Assembly (NCBI RefSeq): GCF_014204915.1
Contig: NZ_JACHMH010000001.1
Location: 9,027,501-9,091,500 of the forward strand
Source: Crossiella cryophila
GTDB taxonomy: Bacteria > Actinomycetota > Actinomycetes > Mycobacteriales > Pseudonocardiaceae
DNA: 64,000 nucleotides
Direction of reading: 5' to 3'
The position numbers and the translations under genes were made by a program. Numbering within the stretch: position 1 is the first letter of the stretch; the number at the start of each line of letters is the position of its first letter. The notes beneath the pieces were generated by a model. The model was not told the origin of the DNA and searched no databases. It saw only the letters and a program-made list of their open reading frames with translations. Positions 36,615 to 43,834 of the stretch are shown here, one piece after another.

Positions 36615-36779
36615 TCAGTCCTCGTCATCCGGCCGGGCGTGGTCCGCGATGCCCGGATTCGGGTCGCGGGACAGGTCGATCAGCGGATGCCGCGGCGCCC
36701 CCTCCGGCAGCGCGTGATCCGGCTTGCCCGGGTTCGGATCCCGGGACAGATCGATCAAAGGTCGTTCGTCCGCACTCAT
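36615..36779 (-). CDS. 54-residue tandem-repeat protein, unknown
   Basis: A short gene with a textbook ribosome-binding site (GAGGAGGG, 3 bases before ATG). It encodes two copies of a 19-residue unit: PLIDLSRDPNPGKPDHALP at residues 7-25 and PLIDLSRDPNPGIADHARP at 32-50. Between them is EGAPRH, and the end is DDED. The two copies differ at many third codon positions (for example GATCTG versus GACCTG) but only at a few residues, so the peptide has been conserved. It is acidic and Pro-rich, with no signal or membrane segment. It diverges from the DNA polymerase-like gene. I know no named family for it. Confidence 0.75.
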   Translation of the reverse strand: MSADERPLIDLSRDPNPGKPDHALPEGAPRHPLIDLSRDPNPGIADHARPDDED

Positions 36780-36879
36780 GTTCCCTCCTCAGAAACTCCC
36801 TCTGCATGGGTGCGCCCGACACGCTACCCATGGCTCGTCCACACAGGATTGTCGGTGCCATCGCGCAGAATCGCTCGTG

Positions 36880-38529
36880 ATGCGTATCGCGGTGGTGACC
36901 AGCCCCAACGGGGAGGCGAGACTGCGCGAGCTGGCCGAGGACGGGCAGCCCGTGAGCGAGGTCACGTCCACCACTGCCCTTGCGGGCACCATGGCGGCGC
37001 TGGAACAGGCCCATCACCCGCGCTGGGTGCTCGCGAGCAGTGCCGAGTTGTACCCGCAGCTGCTGCGGGCCGGGGTGCGGCTGGAGCGGTGCCATGACCT
37101 GGAGCTGACCGAGTCGCTGCTGTCGGGGTACGCGGGCCGGTGGGGGGAGCCGAGGGGGCTGGCGGCGGCGTACGCGCGGCAGGCCGGGTTGCCGGTGCTG
37201 CCGGATCCGCCGGTGCGGCCGCGGGATGAGCACCCGGTGTTGTTCGAGACGGCGCGCAACGATCTGGTGGATCTGGATCCACTCGACGCGGTGATCGCGG
37301 TGCACCGGGATCAGCAGGCCCGGATCGCGGAGCTGCCGCAGCCAGGACGGTTCCGGTTGCTGGTGGCGGCGGAGTCGGCGGGTGGGCTGGCTGCGGTGGA
37401 GCTGGGGCATGTGGGGGTGCCCTGGCGGGTGGACATCCACGACGCGCTGCTGACGGAGTTGCTGGGGCCGCGGCCGCCGCTGGGGGCCACGCCGCCCCGG
37501 CTGGTGGAGCTGACCGAGCAGATCATCGAGGCGTTCGGCGGGCGGCGGTTCCATCCGGATTCGCCTGCCGAGGTGCTGCGGGCGTTCGCCAAGGCGGGGT
37601 TCTCGTTGCCGTCCACGCGGTCCTGGGTGATCAAGGGGGTTGATCACCCGGGGGTGCCGTTGTTGTTGGAGTACAAGGAGCTTTACCGGATCTACACCGC
37701 GCACGGGTGGTCGTGGTTGTCGGCCTGGGTGCGGGGTGGGCGGTTCCGGGCGGAGTGGGTGGCGGGGGGTGTGGTCTCCGGGCGGTGGGCGACCCGGGGC
37801 GGGGGTGCGTTGCAGATCCCGAAGACGGTGCGGCGGGCGGTGGTCGCCGATCCGGGGTGGTCGCTGGTGGTCGCCGACGCGAGTCAGTTGGAGCCGCGGG
37901 TGCTGGCCGCGCTGGCCGGGGATCAGCGGTTGGCGGCGGCCGGGGCCAGTGGGGATCTGTACTCGGCGCTGGCGGATGAGGCTTTTGGCGGGGACCGGGA
38001 TCGGGCGAAGATCGGGATGCTGGGGGTGATGTACGGGCAGACCTCGGGCGGGGCCGGGGAGTTGCTGGCGGCGTTGCGGAAGCGGTATCCGGCGGCGATC
38101 GAGTATGTGGAGCGGGCGGCTCGGGCCGGGGAGTTGGGTGGGCTGGTCCGGTCGCATCTGGGGCGGACCTGTCCGCCGCCGGGGAGTGAGTGGCAGGGGA
38201 TCGTGGAGGACGCGGAGACCGAGACCAGCCAGGCCCGGCAGGCTCGGGCCCGGGGGCGGTTCACCCGGAATTTCGTGGTGCAGGCAACGGCTTCCGAGTG
38301 GGCGCTGGCGTTGCTGGCCTGCTTGCGGACCAGCCTGCCCGCTCCGGCGGAGCTGGTGTTCTTCCAGCACGACGAGGTGATCGTGCACTGCCCGAGCGAG
38401 CTGGCCGAGGCGGTGGTCGAGGTGGTCCGGGATGCGGCGGAGCGGGCTACCCGGTTGCTGTTCGGGGACACACCGGTCCGATTTCCGTTGAGCGCGGCGG
38501 TCGTCGGGTGTTACGGAGATGCCAAGTAG
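36880..38529 (+). CDS. Minimal family-A DNA polymerase (annotated elsewhere as bifunctional 3'-5' exonuclease/DNA polymerase)
   Basis: A 549-residue protein. The C-terminal half keeps the polymerase-A active site: motif A VVADASQLEPRVLAAL (catalytic Asp near 333), motif B RDRAKIGMLGVMYGQ (near 373) and motif C FFQHDEVIVHC (near 496). The N-terminal 280 residues take the place of the 3'-5' exonuclease domain but lack an obvious D-x-E metal motif, and there is no 5' nuclease domain. It is far shorter than PolA (about 900 residues). The ATG at 36880 is chosen (MRIAVV); GTG one codon earlier is possible. A repair or mobile-element-defence role is only a guess. Confidence 0.85.
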   Translation: MRIAVVTSPNGEARLRELAEDGQPVSEVTSTTALAGTMAALEQAHHPRWVLASSAELYPQLLRAGVRLERCHDLELTESLLSGYAGRWGEPRGLAAAYARQAGLPVLPDPPVRPRDEHPVLFETARNDLVDLDPLDAVIAVHRDQQARIAELPQPGRFRLLVAAESAGGLAAVELGHVGVPWRVDIHDALLTELLGPRPPLGATPPRLVELTEQIIEAFGGRRFHPDSPAEVLRAFAKAGFSLPSTRSWVIKGVDHPGVPLLLEYKELYRIYTAHGWSWLSAWVRGGRFRAEWVAGGVVSGRWATRGGGALQIPKTVRRAVVADPGWSLVVADASQLEPRVLAALAGDQRLAAAGASGDLYSALADEAFGGDRDRAKIGMLGVMYGQTSGGAGELLAALRKRYPAAIEYVERAARAGELGGLVRSHLGRTCPPPGSEWQGIVEDAETETSQARQARARGRFTRNFVVQATASEWALALLACLRTSLPAPAELVFFQHDEVIVHCPSELAEAVVEVVRDAAERATRLLFGDTPVRFPLSAAVVGCYGDAK

Positions 38530-38548
38530 GCGGGCTCAAGACCGTCCC

Positions 38549-38702
38549 CGTACCACAACGGCCAACATGCCGTACGAAAACGGCCAACACTCGGTACGAC
38601 AACGGCCAACACGCGCGGAGGTCGGAACTTCGCCCGGCGTGTTGGCCGTTCTTGTACGGAGTGTTGGCCGTTGTGGTACGCCGTGTTGGCCGTTGTGGGA
38701 CG
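38549..38702. repeat. Extragenic inverted array of 22-bp units (array B, best preserved)
   Basis: Six units of exactly 22 bp. Three reversed (38549-38570, 38571-38592, 38593-38614) and three forward (38637-38658, 38659-38680, 38681-38702) flank a 22-base centre. The forward core is GTGTTGGCCGTTNNNGTAC, with the last unit reading GGAC instead of GTAC. Only the 3-base spacer and the unit ends vary. The centre (AGGTCGGAACTTCGCCC) resembles that of the array at 60.0 kb. It lies between the convergent polymerase and MBL genes. Folded as RNA it would give a stem of over 60 pairs with small internal loops at the spacers. Confidence 0.92.
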
Positions 38703-38750
38703 GGGGTTGCGGGTGGAAGCCTTGTGTGGCAAGGGGTTTCGTGGGGTGGG

Positions 38751-39548
38751 TCAGGGTTCTTGGGTGTAGGCGAGGTAGCGGGCTGCTGAGCGTTGGACGA
38801 TTTCGTGGGCGTTGGTTTCGATCTTCGAGTCCCACCAGGCGCCGTAGATCGTGTTGAACGACAAGGGCTTGAGGAGTTCCGCGGCGCGGCGGACCACGGC
38901 CGGGCGTTCGGGGATCAGGTTGGGGTAGCTGTACATGAAGGCCACGTGGGTCCGGTCCGGGATCACCTGGACGATGTCGCCGGTCAGCAGGGTTTGGCCG
39001 CGATGCAGGACCGTGCCGCCGGCGAAGTGGACGCCCAGGTTGATGAGGGTCACCTCGTCCAGGAGGGTCTTGTGGGTGCCGGACCAGAGGTGGATGCCGG
39101 GGTCTGGGCGGCCGATCCACTGGGCGTCGTTCTCGTGCAGGTGGATGGGGGCGTCGAAGGTGTGGGACCACTCGACCATGGTGGTGTAGTAGTGCGGGTG
39201 GCTGATGGCGATGGCGTGCAGGCCGCCCTGGTCGTTGATCTCGGTGATGATCTCGTCGGTCAGGTAGGCGGTGCAGTCCCAGAGGATGTTGCCGTTGGGG
39301 GTGTTCACCAGCAGGGCTCGTTGGCCGATGGCGAAGCGGGGGTTGGTGCCGATACCGGTGAGGCCGGGGCCTTCGGGTTCGATGCGGGCCGAGAGGGCCG
39401 GGTCTGCGCGCAGGTCCTCGAAGGTGGTCCATTGCTGGCCGGTGCTGGGGACGTACTGACGTTCGTCGGTGCAGATGGGGCAGTCCGGGCGGGGCGCCGC
39501 GTATTGGGTGCCGCAGGTCCGGCAGATGGGGCGGGTGTGGCTGGCCAT
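38751..39548 (-). CDS. MBL-fold protein with N-terminal zinc ribbon and atypical metal site
   Basis: A 265-residue protein. The first 30 residues carry two C-x2-C knuckles (CRTCGTQY, CPICTDER), a rubredoxin-like zinc ribbon. The rest is a metallo-beta-lactamase fold: GILWD-like NILWDCTAYL, ISHPHYYTTMVEW, VHFAGGTVLH and LLTGDIVQVI. The signature that is normally H-x-H-x-D-H reads H-P-H-Y-Y-T, so two of the usual ligands are missing. It may bind one metal or be non-hydrolytic. The ATG at 39548 has GGAGG 7 bases upstream; the frame runs on through the opposite genes to 40781 but that part is a shadow. Confidence 0.85.
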   Translation of the reverse strand: MASHTRPICRTCGTQYAAPRPDCPICTDERQYVPSTGQQWTTFEDLRADPALSARIEPEGPGLTGIGTNPRFAIGQRALLVNTPNGNILWDCTAYLTDEIITEINDQGGLHAIAISHPHYYTTMVEWSHTFDAPIHLHENDAQWIGRPDPGIHLWSGTHKTLLDEVTLINLGVHFAGGTVLHRGQTLLTGDIVQVIPDRTHVAFMYSYPNLIPERPAVVRRAAELLKPLSFNTIYGAWWDSKIETNAHEIVQRSAARYLAYTQEP

Positions 39549-39620
39549 AGGGTTTCCTCCCAGTGCGCCGGGTCTGGCCCGGCATACCGGACACGCTAAT
39601 CGGCGGGGCTGGGAGTTGGT

Positions 39621-40211
39621 GTGGGACGGGTCATCGCGGAGATCACCGTGTCGGTGGACGGGTTCGTCGCCGGGCCGGAGGTGAGCGCGGCGCAGCCGAT
39701 GGGCCTGCACGGGCTGCGGTTGCACCACTGGCTGGGGTTCGGCGACACGCCACCCAGTGCCGCGGACCTGGAGGTCGCCGGGCGGATGTTCGCCAACACC
39801 GGGGCGTTCGTGCTGGGGCGGCGGCTCTTCGACGTGGGGATCGGGAAGTGGGGTGGGGACGGAGCCTGGCAGCGGCCTTGTTTCGTGCTCACCAATCGCG
39901 AGCGGAGCGATCACATCCAGGGCGTCACGCGGTTCATGTTCGTCACCGACGGGGTGCGGCGGGCGGTGGATCGGGCGCGGGCCGCGGCCGGTGGGCGGGA
40001 TGTGGTGGTGGCCGGTGGGGCGCAGGTGATCCGGGCGGCCATGCACGCGGGGCTGGTCGAGGAGTTGCGGTTGCACGTGGCGCCGGTGTTGCTGGGGGCG
40101 GGGACCTCGCTGTTCGACCAGGGGCCGCGGCTGGAGCTGGAGCCGGTGCTGGTGGAGAGCAGCGCCGCGGTGACCCACGTGACCTATCGGGTGCCGCTCC
40201 CGACCGGGTGA
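39621..40211 (+). CDS. RibD C-terminal/dihydrofolate-reductase-family protein
   Basis: A 196-residue protein, GTG start, with the RibD-C pattern: RVIAEITVSVDGFVAG at the N-terminus, FVLGRRLFDVG in the middle, and DVVVAGGAQVIRAAMHAGLVEELRLHVAPVLLGAG at the end. Members are NADPH-dependent reductases related to riboflavin biosynthesis RibD and DHFR; stand-alone actinobacterial copies have no assigned substrate. It starts 72 bases from the divergent MBL gene. Confidence 0.87.
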   Translation: MGRVIAEITVSVDGFVAGPEVSAAQPMGLHGLRLHHWLGFGDTPPSAADLEVAGRMFANTGAFVLGRRLFDVGIGKWGGDGAWQRPCFVLTNRERSDHIQGVTRFMFVTDGVRRAVDRARAAAGGRDVVVAGGAQVIRAAMHAGLVEELRLHVAPVLLGAGTSLFDQGPRLELEPVLVESSAAVTHVTYRVPLPTG

Positions 40212-40253
40212 TTGTGCGGGCGAGGCGGGCCCCGGCGTCGGTAGCTTCACCTC

Positions 40254-40850
40254 ATGGGAGATCAGCAGTCGCCGATCAGCCTGGGGGGCGCGGTGTCCGC
40301 GCCGGGGCTGCGGGACCGGGTGCGGGTGGAGTGGGCCGAGGGCGAGCAGGCATTCTCGGTCAGCAAGCAGGAGCACGGGTACCGGTTCGCGCCCGCGGCG
40401 GACAACACCGTGCTGCTGGACGGGCGGGCGTTCCGGATGGTGAACGTGCACTTCCACCGGCCGGTGGAGCACTGGCTGGACGGGGTGCCGGCCGGGCCGC
40501 ACATCGCCGAGCTGCACGCGGTGCACGTGCGCGCCGAGCAGGATCTCCGGGTGTGCGCGGTGGCGATCTTCCTCGATCTGGGCGCCGAGGAGCCGGGGGT
40601 GCCGGTGGAGGTGCCGCCGTTCGCCTTCGACCTGGCCGCGTTGTTGCCGCCGGGGCGGGATTTCTACCGGTACGAGGGGTCGTTGACCACGCCGGGGTAC
40701 GACGAGACGGTGAGCTGGGTGGTGTACCCGGAGCCGGTCGCGGTGGGTGATGACCGGTTGCGCGGGTTCATCCGGGCGCACGCGGACAGCGCACGGGCGC
40801 AGCAGCCGCGGAATCGGCGGTTCGTGTTGTGGTCCGGGGAGTGTGGCTAG
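40254..40850 (+). CDS. Alpha-carbonic-anhydrase-like protein without signal peptide
   Basis: A 198-residue protein showing the alpha-class carbonic anhydrase blocks in order: QQSPISL, VNVHFHRPVEHWLDG (two zinc histidines plus the E-H pair), AELHAVHVRAEQ (third zinc histidine) and YEGSLTTPGYDETVSWVVY. Alpha enzymes interconvert carbon dioxide and bicarbonate and are usually exported. This one starts MGDQQSPIS with no signal peptide and is about 30-50 residues shorter than typical, so it would stay in the cytoplasm. It ends in a 4-base overlap with the convergent AEC transporter gene. Activity is likely but unproven. Confidence 0.82.
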   Translation: MGDQQSPISLGGAVSAPGLRDRVRVEWAEGEQAFSVSKQEHGYRFAPAADNTVLLDGRAFRMVNVHFHRPVEHWLDGVPAGPHIAELHAVHVRAEQDLRVCAVAIFLDLGAEEPGVPVEVPPFAFDLAALLPPGRDFYRYEGSLTTPGYDETVSWVVYPEPVAVGDDRLRGFIRAHADSARAQQPRNRRFVLWSGECG

Positions 40851-41776
40851 GCGAGCAGGTAGGCGACCAGGGTCAGGCTGGCCATCGAGAGCAGGGTGGT
40901 CAGCAGGATCGCGTCCCGGGCCAGCGCGCCGGCCCGGAGTTCGTACTGGCTGGCGAAGACGAAGGCGTTCTGCGCGGTGGGCAGCGCGGCGAAGAGCACC
41001 GCGGCCAGCAGCGGCGGGCCGGTGAGGCCGAAGGCGAAGTGGCCGACCAGGAAGCAGACCAGGGGCTGCAGCACGATCTTGAGCAGCACCACCAGCAGCA
41101 CCTCGCTCCGGCGGGGCAGGTCCGCTGACTGGCCGCGGCCGAACAGGGACATGCCCAGCACCAGCAGCGCGAGTGGCACGCCCGCGGCGCCCAGCAGGTC
41201 CAGGGGCTGGGCGAGCAGGGGCGGGATCTGCCAGCCCAGGGCGGCCATGGCCAGACCGCCCGCGGCGCCCAGGATCACCGGGTTGCGGACCGGGAGCAGC
41301 AGGACCCGGCGGAAGCGGCCGGTGCCGCCGGTGTTGAGGTCGGTGTCGATCAGGGTGAGCACCGTCGGCATGACGACCAGCAGCTGGAACATCAGCGCGG
41401 CCACCACGAAACTCGGGTCGCCGAGCACGGTGATGGCCACCGGGATGCCCAGGTTGGCCGCGTTCACATAGGCCGAGGACATGCCGCCGATGGCCTGATC
41501 GGCCAGCCTGCGGTGGAACAGCCAGCGGCTGGCGGCCAGGCCGATCGCGCCGACCAGGACCGTGCTCACCGCGAAGGCCAGGATCGAGGTGCTGGCCAGG
41601 CCCTTGAGCGAGACCCGGCTCAGCGTGGTGAACAGCACCGCGGGCATCGCCAGGTAGAAGACCACCCTGGTCAGCGCGCGTTCGGCGGCCAGGCCGAACA
41701 GGTTCGTCCGGCGCACCAGGTAACCCACCCCGGTCAGTGCCCAGATCGGCACGAAACCAGCGACAACGGTGGGCAC
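40847..41776 (-). CDS. AEC-family (auxin efflux carrier-like) transporter
   Basis: A 309-residue membrane protein with about ten hydrophobic segments in two halves. AEC features include VPIWALTGVGYLVRR at the N-terminus, SAYVNAANLGIPVAITVLGD in the first-half core, and LPTAQNAFVFASQY near the end, each with the central polar and Pro residues that break helices. Bacterial members move malonate, malate or other organic anions; the substrate here is unknown. It has no regulatory gene beside it. Confidence 0.9.
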   Translation of the reverse strand: MPTVVAGFVPIWALTGVGYLVRRTNLFGLAAERALTRVVFYLAMPAVLFTTLSRVSLKGLASTSILAFAVSTVLVGAIGLAASRWLFHRRLADQAIGGMSSAYVNAANLGIPVAITVLGDPSFVVAALMFQLLVVMPTVLTLIDTDLNTGGTGRFRRVLLLPVRNPVILGAAGGLAMAALGWQIPPLLAQPLDLLGAAGVPLALLVLGMSLFGRGQSADLPRRSEVLLVVLLKIVLQPLVCFLVGHFAFGLTGPPLLAAVLFAALPTAQNAFVFASQYELRAGALARDAILLTTLLSMASLTLVAYLLA

Positions 41777-41853
41777 CCGGTGAAGCTAACCCGGCTGACG
41801 CCGGTGTGGCGGCGGTTGAGATTCACCCAACACGCCGCCACCCCGGGGGTTCG

Positions 41854-43431
41854 TCAGAGCTTGATGGTCCAGGTCAGGATGGTGCCGGTGTCGGCACGGG
41901 CCACGTCCTGCACCCGCAGCTTCCACACGCCGTTCTTGGCCTTGCCCGCGGCGTTCGCGGTGAAGGAGCCCACCACGTCGTCCGCGCTGTCCGAACCGCT
42001 GGAGTTCTTCAGCCGGTACGGGGTGCCGTCCGGAGCCAGCAGGTCGACCACCAGGTCACCACGCCAGGTGTGCTTGATGTTGACGTCCACGGTCACGTTG
42101 CCCGCGTTGCCCGCGCAGTTGGCCACGGTCACCGGGCTCTCCACGGTGGCCAGGTCCGGCACCGGGATGTCGGTGTCGTTGGTGACGGTGCAGGTGGGCG
42201 GCGGCACGGTGCCGCCCTCACCCACGAACAGCAGCTTGTTCGGCGAGCCGGTGCCAGGACCGATCACCTTGTCCGGGGTGGCCGCGTTGACCATGGCGTC
42301 CCGCACCTGCTGCGGGGTGAAGGCCGGGTTGGCCTGCAGGATCAGCGCCGCCGCACCCGCGACGTGCGGGGCGGCCATCGAGGTGCCGGAGATGGTCCGG
42401 GTGATGGTGTCGTTGTCCTTCCACGCCGAGGTGATGTTCACCCCTGGCGCGAAGATGTCGACGCAGGTGCCGAAGTTGGAGAAGGTCGCCTTGTTGTCGT
42501 TGATGTCGGTGGCGCCGACGGTGATGGCCTCCTGGGTCCGCGCCGGGGACACCGTGCAGGCGTCCAGCGGGCGGCCGAAGGGGTCGCCGTTGCCAGCCGC
42601 GAGCGCGAAGGTCACGCCCTTGGCGATACCGCCGCGGACCGCGGCGTCGACGGCGTCACTGGCTCCGCCGCCCAGGCTCATGTTGGCGGCGGCCGGCTTG
42701 ACCGCGTTGTTGGCCACCCAGTTGATACCGGCGATGACCTGCTCGTAGGTGCCAGAGCCCTGGCAGTTCAGCACGCGGACCGCGACCAGCTTGGCGGCCT
42801 TGGCCACGCCGTGCGCGGTGCCACCCACGGTGCCCGCGACGTGCGTGCCGTGCCCCTGGCAGTCATCGGCGTTGGTGTCGTTGTCGATGAAGTCGTAACC
42901 GGAGACCGCCCGGCCGCCGAAGTCCTGGTGCGTCACCCGGATACCGGTGTCGATGACGTGGACGCTCACCCCGGCGCCGTCAACCGGATACGTATACGAC
43001 TGATTCAGCGGGAGGGACCGCTGGTCGATTCGGTCGAGTCCCCAGGATGGCGGATTCGGCTGGGTTCCGGAAATACTCACCGTGCGGTTCTGCTCGACAA
43101 ATGCGACGTTCGGGTCAGCCGCCAGACGCCGCGCCTGCGATTCCCCGGCGGTCACCGAGAAACCACGGAGGGCGGTGTCATAGGTTCGTCCGACCTTTGC
43201 GCCATAGGTGCTCGCGAGGTCACTCGCGACCGTGGCGACCGAGGTTGCCCTGACCTCGGCGCTGTCCTTCAGCACGACGATGAAGCTGTTGGGCACAGCG
43301 CCCTCACCACCCGCGTTGCGGATGGCGGCCTCCGGCGCGGCGACGGCAGGCAGGGCGGCCATGGCGGTGGTGGCAGCGGCCAGCAGCGTTACCGCCACCG
43401 CCTTGCCCCGCCAGTCCCGTGTTCCACTCAT
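41854..43431 (-). CDS. Secreted subtilisin-like serine protease (S8) with C-terminal P domain
   Basis: A 525-residue exported protease. A signal peptide (AVAVTLLAAATTAMAALPAVA) is followed by an I9 inhibitor propeptide (SFIVVLKDSAEV to DPNVAFVEQNRTV). The S8 catalytic domain has Asp in HVIDTGIR (about 157), His in GHGTHVAG (about 192) and Ser in GTSMAAPH (about 348). A linker leads to a proprotein-convertase P domain (about 415-525; HTWRGDLVVDLLAPDGT). The ATG at 43431 is preferred, with AGAGGA 8 bases upstream. It degrades extracellular protein and needs propeptide removal to mature. Confidence 0.93.
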   Translation of the reverse strand: MSGTRDWRGKAVAVTLLAAATTAMAALPAVAAPEAAIRNAGGEGAVPNSFIVVLKDSAEVRATSVATVASDLASTYGAKVGRTYDTALRGFSVTAGESQARRLAADPNVAFVEQNRTVSISGTQPNPPSWGLDRIDQRSLPLNQSYTYPVDGAGVSVHVIDTGIRVTHQDFGGRAVSGYDFIDNDTNADDCQGHGTHVAGTVGGTAHGVAKAAKLVAVRVLNCQGSGTYEQVIAGINWVANNAVKPAAANMSLGGGASDAVDAAVRGGIAKGVTFALAAGNGDPFGRPLDACTVSPARTQEAITVGATDINDNKATFSNFGTCVDIFAPGVNITSAWKDNDTITRTISGTSMAAPHVAGAAALILQANPAFTPQQVRDAMVNAATPDKVIGPGTGSPNKLLFVGEGGTVPPPTCTVTNDTDIPVPDLATVESPVTVANCAGNAGNVTVDVNIKHTWRGDLVVDLLAPDGTPYRLKNSSGSDSADDVVGSFTANAAGKAKNGVWKLRVQDVARADTGTILTWTIKL

Positions 43432-43834
43432 CGAATAATTCCTCTCCCGCAGAGCTGCCGGACGGCACCTGTTGGCACCACCGGGCAGGGTTGGCTCTAG
43501 TGCAGAACGGAAGTGAGGCACGCTCGCGCGAACGTAAGGGCGGACTCTATTCACTGTTTGCACTCACGTACAGCCGTGGACATGCGTGCAGGGGTACGCT
43601 AGAAAAGAGAGTTCACCGTTCGCGGTTGTTGCGGAAACACTCTCGAAGGAAATGGAAGAAAAGCGTAGCTCCATTTCCACATGGGGTCGATAAGCCGAAC
43701 AGGCCGTATTTCTAGACTGCTCGGTTCAGCCCGAAAGTAGGGACCTGATTGGTCTAGACCTAACGGGGGTTGACCGGTTACGGTCAGGGTGCCGCCTTGT
43801 TGTGAGTCGCAACGAATTCCCGAAAGGCCCCGCC
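43432..43834. promoter_or_regulatory. Divergent promoter region of protease and GH3 glucosidase, with a DasR-like site
   Basis: This stretch of about 400 bases holds no gene and is AT-richer than its flanks. Visible elements: a hairpin GGAAATGGA / TCCATTTCC (43648-43656 and 43670-43678); the perfect palindrome GGTCTAGACC at 43751-43760 within TGGTCTAGACCT, one base off the DasR core TGGTCTAGACCA; and a weaker TTCTAGACTG about 40 bases upstream of it. A TTGACC box lies at 43770-43775 without a clear -10. DasR, a GntR-type repressor released by glucosamine-6-phosphate, is a reasonable candidate regulator of this pair of secreted enzymes. Confidence 0.6.

Noticed and set aside
38571-38789. Peptides such as WPLWDG/VLAVLVR repeats encoded across array B
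   Set aside because: Repetition comes from the DNA units; similar peptides appear in several frames and both strands, with no start signals.
39549-40781. N-terminal extension of the MBL gene through the opposite-strand genes
   Set aside because: It runs through two well-supported plus-strand genes; a ribosome-binding site and the zinc ribbon fix the start at 39548.
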